Below are positions 5,564 through 8,968 of a stretch of 8,968 bases of DNA, piece by piece; the first letter of the stretch is position 1, and the number at the start of each line of letters is the position of its first letter. Under the pieces are notes generated by a model. The model made no database searches and was not told where the DNA came from. It saw only the letters and a program-made list of their open reading frames with translations. Origin of the DNA: Armatimonadota bacterium (GTDB lineage Bacteria > Cloacimonadota > Cloacimonadia > Cloacimonadales > TCS61); the NCBI GenBank assembly GCA_030612605.1, contig JAUWNO010000066.1, positions 1-8,968 of the forward strand. The letters are read 5' to 3'. The translations under genes and the position numbers were made by a program.

Positions 5564-5568
5564 CGAAT

Positions 5569-6087
5569 ATGCAAAAAACAATTTGTATTGTCGGATTTTT
5601 ACTCATAGTTTTTACAATTTTCGGAATTGATTCAGATATCAGTAATGAAGATTTCATCTCGCTTGCTCATTCTTCGACAAAAATCGACAGTATAACTTTC
5701 TGCACATTCGAAGATTTCAGGTTCGCACAATACGATGATGAAGAAGGCAATCCCGTCTTCTTCATCATCTCTTCCGATTTTTCCAAACCGGTTGGATACG
5801 AAGGTTTCACGAATGTCGGAATTAGTTTGGATAACACAGGAAAGGTATTATCAGTCAAAATTCTTTCCAGTGAAGATACACCATCTTTTGTGAAAAGAGT
5901 TAAAAGAAAATGGTTCTTAAATCAGTTTATCGGATATTCTGATAAGAAAAATATCAAAATGATCACAGGTGCTACGAAAACCTGTAAAGCAGTAAAAATT
6001 TCTATTGAAGAAGCTGTTGAAAAATTTATTCTTGTAATGAAATTTATGAATCAGAAAAATGATTTTAATAAGAAAAAAAAAGTTTGA
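5569..6087 (+). CDS. Exported FMN-binding-domain protein with a flavinylation-type motif
   Basis: This protein has 172 residues from the ATG at 5569. An N-terminal hydrophobic segment (about 5-20) would export it or anchor it in the inner membrane. The region from about residue 80 to 155 looks like the FMN-binding domain of RnfG/NqrC/NosR relatives: a strand with GKVLSVKIL, SSEDTPSFVKRV, WFLNQFIG, then TGATKT at 133-138 and a helix (AVKISIEEAVEKF). In that family ApbE attaches FMN through a phosphoester to the last Thr/Ser of [ST]GA[ST]x[ST], here T138. The Asp that usually stands five residues before the motif is Asn in this alignment. It would be a small extracytosolic electron carrier or reductase component. 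No ApbE or Rnf/Nqr gene is in the window. It is separated from its neighbours by 165 and 53 bases. The C-terminus is lysine-rich. Confidence 0.8.
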   Translation: MQKTICIVGFLLIVFTIFGIDSDISNEDFISLAHSSTKIDSITFCTFEDFRFAQYDDEEGNPVFFIISSDFSKPVGYEGFTNVGISLDNTGKVLSVKILSSEDTPSFVKRVKRKWFLNQFIGYSDKKNIKMITGATKTCKAVKISIEEAVEKFILVMKFMNQKNDFNKKKKV

Positions 6088-6130
6088 CTAAAAAGTTAAA
6101 ACCAGTTAAAAAGTTTTAGCTATATAATTT

Positions 6131-6135
6131 GGAGG
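6131..6135 (+). promoter_or_regulatory. Ribosome binding site that fixes the beta-helix gene start
   Basis: GGAGG lies 5 bases before ATG 6141. A longer frame starting from TTG 6129 would put the ribosome site inside the coding sequence, so ATG 6141 is preferred. That start also gives a standard signal peptide. Confidence 0.85.
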
Positions 6136-6140
6136 AAAAA

Positions 6141-8552
6141 ATGAAAACAATGAGAATATTTATCGTATTGAGTTTACTGTGCTTTCTAATCTTATTACCC
6201 TCATTATCACATGCACAGCTTACAGGTATTAAGTATATAGGGGGAACCTCTCCTGATTATGAAACAATCGAATCCGCCATCAATGATTTGAATTCTCAAG
6301 GTGTGGGAGCAGGTGGTGTAACCTTCCTGATTCGTGATGGCATTTACACTCAAAATGAAAACCTGATGATTTACGATGTTGCAGGGACAAACGATAACCC
6401 TGTTATATTCCAACCTGATATCGATGCAAATGTAGAGATAAACATCACTTTAACACAAACCTTTAATTATGGTTTTAGAATTCATAATTCAGATTACATA
6501 AGTTTTAATGGTACACCTTATGGCAGCAGTGATGAAAGCAGAAATATGAGAATAAATGGCTGGAGATCTTCAGATGATATTGAAGTTCAGACTATTTGGA
6601 TTTCAAACGGTTCCGACCATTGCAGTATAAAGAATATGATAATTTTTAATGAAGATAACACAGACCGCACAGGTTGGTCTATGTCGGTGTACTTTTCCAC
6701 CTATAATGCCGGAGCACCTCTGATTGGTATGGAAGCGATTACTCTTTATAATTGTGAAGTTATTGGAGGAAGTACTTTTGGTATCTTGATGGATGGTGAC
6801 CCCGGACAAGAATTAGTTGATTTCCAAATCGTTAAAAATGATGTTCACGATTTTAACAAAGATGGGATATACATTTATACTGATGTGATAAATTGTAATG
6901 TTGAAGGAAATGAAATCTACTATACTATACAGGGAAACACTTCTGCTTATGGTATCAGGGCTGGTTCAGCAAGTTGCAACGGAACTAAAATCCATCATAA
7001 CTACATTCACGATCTATGGTGTTCTTCAACTGCCAAGCCTTATGGAATATTTATAACTACTAATTCTCATCATAATCTGATTTATAATAATATCATCTAC
7101 CTCTGTCCTGAACCTACTGTGAATAAGGCTTACGGAATTTATCGTGCAAGTACTGATTATACTTATAACGAGTTTTTTTATAACACAATTTATATGAGTG
7201 GAATCAGCACTATTTCCAGGTCGTCATATTGCTTTAACACTATCACAGAGTTTGGTGGTGATATTTTTAAAAATAATATTCTGATAAACGAAAGAACGGG
7301 TGGTGGAAATAACCATTATGCCATTAAAATGAAAACCGGAACATTTGATGAAAGTGACTTTAATTTCTTAACCGTAAACTCTGATGACCCTTCCGATGAC
7401 CGCTATGTAGCACAATTAGGCACTACAGATTACAACACTTTAGCAGATTTACAAATAGCTCCCGGATATGCTCCAAGAGATGTAAATTCTCTCTCCGGAG
7501 ACCCGTATCTAATATTTCCCGGTTTACACTTAAATTCAACCAGCAGTTGCATCGGTGAAGGAACTCCAATTACAGGAATCACAACCGATTTTGATTATGA
7601 TCTTCGAGATGAAACAAACCCGGATATCGGAGCAGATGAATTTATTTCTAATCAAGCACCGATCGCAGATGCAGGAGAAGACCAGACAGTATTAGAATTT
7701 GAAACTGTGCAGCTTGATGGTTCTGATTCTTTTGATCCTGATAATGATCCGTTAACCTATCAGTGGACAGCACCCGCAGGCATTACTTTGTCAGACCCAA
7801 CAATAGTTAATCCGACATTCATAGCTCCAGAAGTACTGACTAATGTAGACGTTCCCTACGAGTTTATTTTGGTAGTTGATGATGGTATCAGTGCTGATTT
7901 GCGTGTAAGTTCAGACCCGGATACAGTTGTAATCACAGTAGAGAATATCAATCAGGCACCGATCGCAGATGCAGGCGTTGATCAGACAGTTGATGAGGGT
8001 GATATAGTGCAGCTTGATGGCTCTGGTTCTTATGATCCTGATAGTGATGATCTTACATATTGTTGGATATCTCCATTAGAAATTACTTTAAATGATTCAA
8101 CAATTGTTAATCCAGTATTTATTGCTCCAAACGTAGATGAAAATACTTTATTCGATATTATTTTAATAGTGGATGATGGAATCTATAATAATTTACGGAT
8201 CAACTCTGAACCCGATACAGTTGTGATAGAAGTCATTAATTTGGTAGGAAGTGATGGTAATTTATTACCAGCAGTTACAGAGCTAAGAAGCAATTATCCT
8301 AATCCATTCAATCCGGAAACAACCATTGAGTACTCTTTAAAAGAACCCAGTAATATTTGTTTGGAAATCTATAATATCAGAGGTCAGAAAGTAAGAACCT
8401 TGGTTAATGAATTTAGAGAGGCAGGCTACCATTCTGTAATCTGGAATGGCAGAGACTCCAATGGCAATCGAGTCAGCTCAGGAATTTATTTGTATCACTT
8501 AAACGTAAATGGAAAAACAGTTGCATCCAGGAAAATGCTGTTGATGAAATAG
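6141..8552 (+). CDS. Large secreted right-handed beta-helix protein with two Ig/PKD-like repeats and T9SS sorting domain
   Basis: This is an 803-residue protein. Residues 1-25 are a signal peptide (SHA|Q cleavage). Residues 26 to about 500 resemble right-handed parallel beta-helix (pectate-lyase-fold) surface proteins: an opening YETIESAINDLN helix cap, rungs rich in N, Y, I and G such as NLIYNNIIYLC, and the typical closing block SGDPYLIF ... IGADEF. No lyase catalytic pattern is evident, so polysaccharide binding or cleavage is only possible. Residues 504-603 and 604-703 are two Ig/PKD-like repeats starting NQAPIADAG and containing VQLDGS, DPD and DDGI. Residues 718-803 are a T9SS type A sorting domain (NYPNPFNP 718-725, YNIRGQKV, VIWNGRD, SGIYLYHL, KMLLMK). 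It should be secreted through T9SS to the cell surface. It is probably a separate transcription unit from the methyltransferase gene 42 bases downstream, but a shared transcript is possible. Confidence 0.9.
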   Translation: MKTMRIFIVLSLLCFLILLPSLSHAQLTGIKYIGGTSPDYETIESAINDLNSQGVGAGGVTFLIRDGIYTQNENLMIYDVAGTNDNPVIFQPDIDANVEINITLTQTFNYGFRIHNSDYISFNGTPYGSSDESRNMRINGWRSSDDIEVQTIWISNGSDHCSIKNMIIFNEDNTDRTGWSMSVYFSTYNAGAPLIGMEAITLYNCEVIGGSTFGILMDGDPGQELVDFQIVKNDVHDFNKDGIYIYTDVINCNVEGNEIYYTIQGNTSAYGIRAGSASCNGTKIHHNYIHDLWCSSTAKPYGIFITTNSHHNLIYNNIIYLCPEPTVNKAYGIYRASTDYTYNEFFYNTIYMSGISTISRSSYCFNTITEFGGDIFKNNILINERTGGGNNHYAIKMKTGTFDESDFNFLTVNSDDPSDDRYVAQLGTTDYNTLADLQIAPGYAPRDVNSLSGDPYLIFPGLHLNSTSSCIGEGTPITGITTDFDYDLRDETNPDIGADEFISNQAPIADAGEDQTVLEFETVQLDGSDSFDPDNDPLTYQWTAPAGITLSDPTIVNPTFIAPEVLTNVDVPYEFILVVDDGISADLRVSSDPDTVVITVENINQAPIADAGVDQTVDEGDIVQLDGSGSYDPDSDDLTYCWISPLEITLNDSTIVNPVFIAPNVDENTLFDIILIVDDGIYNNLRINSEPDTVVIEVINLVGSDGNLLPAVTELRSNYPNPFNPETTIEYSLKEPSNICLEIYNIRGQKVRTLVNEFREAGYHSVIWNGRDSNGNRVSSGIYLYHLNVNGKTVASRKMLLMK
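7650..8249 (+). repeat. Two tandem 300-bp coding repeats (100-residue Ig/PKD-like modules)
   Basis: The second module starts exactly 300 bases after the first (7650 and 7950). Their 20-bp segments at 7656-7675 and 7956-7975 are identical, while later parts have diverged at the DNA level but keep the protein motifs VQLDGS, IVNP, FIAP, VDDGI and PDTVVI. This points to an in-frame duplication followed by drift. Extra copies may exist in relatives. Confidence 0.9.
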
Positions 8553-8594
8553 GTTTCGCGTTTCACCCATGTTGAATAAATAAAGGAAAAAACA

Positions 8595-8968
8595 ATGAAA
8601 AAAAATAAAAATCGTGTTTGCCCTGTTTGGATGGCTTACACTTTTGATAATCCATTAAGAAATCTCATTCATAATCCAAAGAAAATGTTCAAGGAATATA
8701 TACAGGAAGGAATGACCGTAATGGACATCGGTTGTGGGTTTGGCTGCTTCTCTATTGGTCTGGCGAAAATGGTCGGTAAGAAAGGAAAGGTCTATTCTGT
8801 AGATATGCAAAAAGGAATGCTGGATAGATTGATGAAACGTGCAAAGAGAGCAGAAGTTGCCGATATCATCGAAACTCATCAGTGTGAATCGCACAAGATA
8901 GGATTGGATACTCGCTTAGATTTTGCACTTGCTTTCTGGATGATACACGAAACACCGGATGCTCTTGA
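8595..8968 (+). CDS. Class I SAM-dependent methyltransferase, N-terminal part, runs off the window
   Basis: From ATG 8595 the frame is open for 124 codons to the window end. AAAGGA at 8582-8587 is its ribosome site. Motif I is VMDIGCGFGCFSIGL, with the Asp44-x-Gly46-x-Gly48-x-Gly50 pattern that holds SAM. It is followed by GKVYSVDMQ, with Asp70 at the end of strand 2 to bind the ribose hydroxyls, and by a strand-4-like LDFALAFWMIHETPD. The N-terminal CPVW ... FDNPLRNLIHNPKKM block is, from memory, typical of a small-methyltransferase subfamily found in methanogens, clostridia and deltaproteobacteria. The substrate is not known. The gene is 42 bases after the beta-helix gene. That spacer (8553-8594) holds GTTTCGCGTTTCACCC, possibly a repeat fragment, and no terminator. 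Confidence 0.87.
   Translation, partial: MKKNKNRVCPVWMAYTFDNPLRNLIHNPKKMFKEYIQEGMTVMDIGCGFGCFSIGLAKMVGKKGKVYSVDMQKGMLDRLMKRAKRAEVADIIETHQCESHKIGLDTRLDFALAFWMIHETPDAL

Noticed and set aside
5497..5568. TTG 5497 as the start of the FMN-binding gene
   Set aside because: It lies inside the hairpin element, lacks a ribosome site, and adds a charged leader before the signal segment. ATG 5569 has GAGGA 5 bases upstream.
6088..6119. CTAAAA/TTTTAG hairpin between the FMN-binding and beta-helix genes
   Set aside because: Six A-T-rich pairs in an A/T-rich spacer are expected by chance.
6129..6140. TTG 6129 as the start of the beta-helix gene
   Set aside because: The GGAGG ribosome site would become coding. 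ATG 6141 gives a clean signal peptide.

Overview
This 9 kb window looks like AT-rich chromosome from an uncultured or environmental Gram-negative bacterium of the FCB superphylum. My best guess, from recollection and without a search, is Cloacimonadota or a neighbouring phylum. Two secreted proteins end in type IX secretion (T9SS) type A sorting domains of the NYPNPFNP / GQK / SGIY family. There is an outer-membrane porin, Shine-Dalgarno sites are strong GGAG(G) types, and several spacers carry degenerate dispersed repeats. Every gene I accept is on the + strand.

Layout: (1) 2-1066 is the C-terminal half of an RND-superfamily exporter, open at the window's left edge, followed by a short tandem duplication and a large inverted repeat. 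(2) 1177-2350 is a tight cluster of two small unrecognised membrane proteins and a short, divergent flavodoxin-like protein. (3) 2394-4327 encodes an exported FmdE-like protein and a cysteine-containing porin. (4) 4519-5403 is a secreted DNRLRE-type protein with a T9SS tail; a widespread-type dispersed repeat forms part of its coding sequence. (5) 5443-5535 is a noncoding palindrome of palindromes that resembles an inverted pair of REP units. (6) 5569-6087 is an exported FMN-binding-domain protein. (7) 6141-8552 is a large secreted right-handed beta-helix protein with two 100-residue Ig/PKD-like repeats and a T9SS tail. (8) 8595 to the window end is the start of a SAM-dependent methyltransferase.

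The middle of the window is rich in envelope and possible redox functions: flavodoxin-like, FmdE-like, porin and covalent-FMN proteins. Whether they form one pathway is inference only, because the spacers of 113, 191 and 165 bp and the repeats argue against a single simple operon. The two T9SS proteins are probably independent cell-surface products. I see no rRNA, tRNA, CRISPR array, transposase or phage gene, and no gene-free stretch over 300 bases. The most unusual signals are the structured element at 5443-5535, whose two halves share a fixed core but have compensating stem arms, and the repeat-derived segment inside the sorting domain at 5196-5223.
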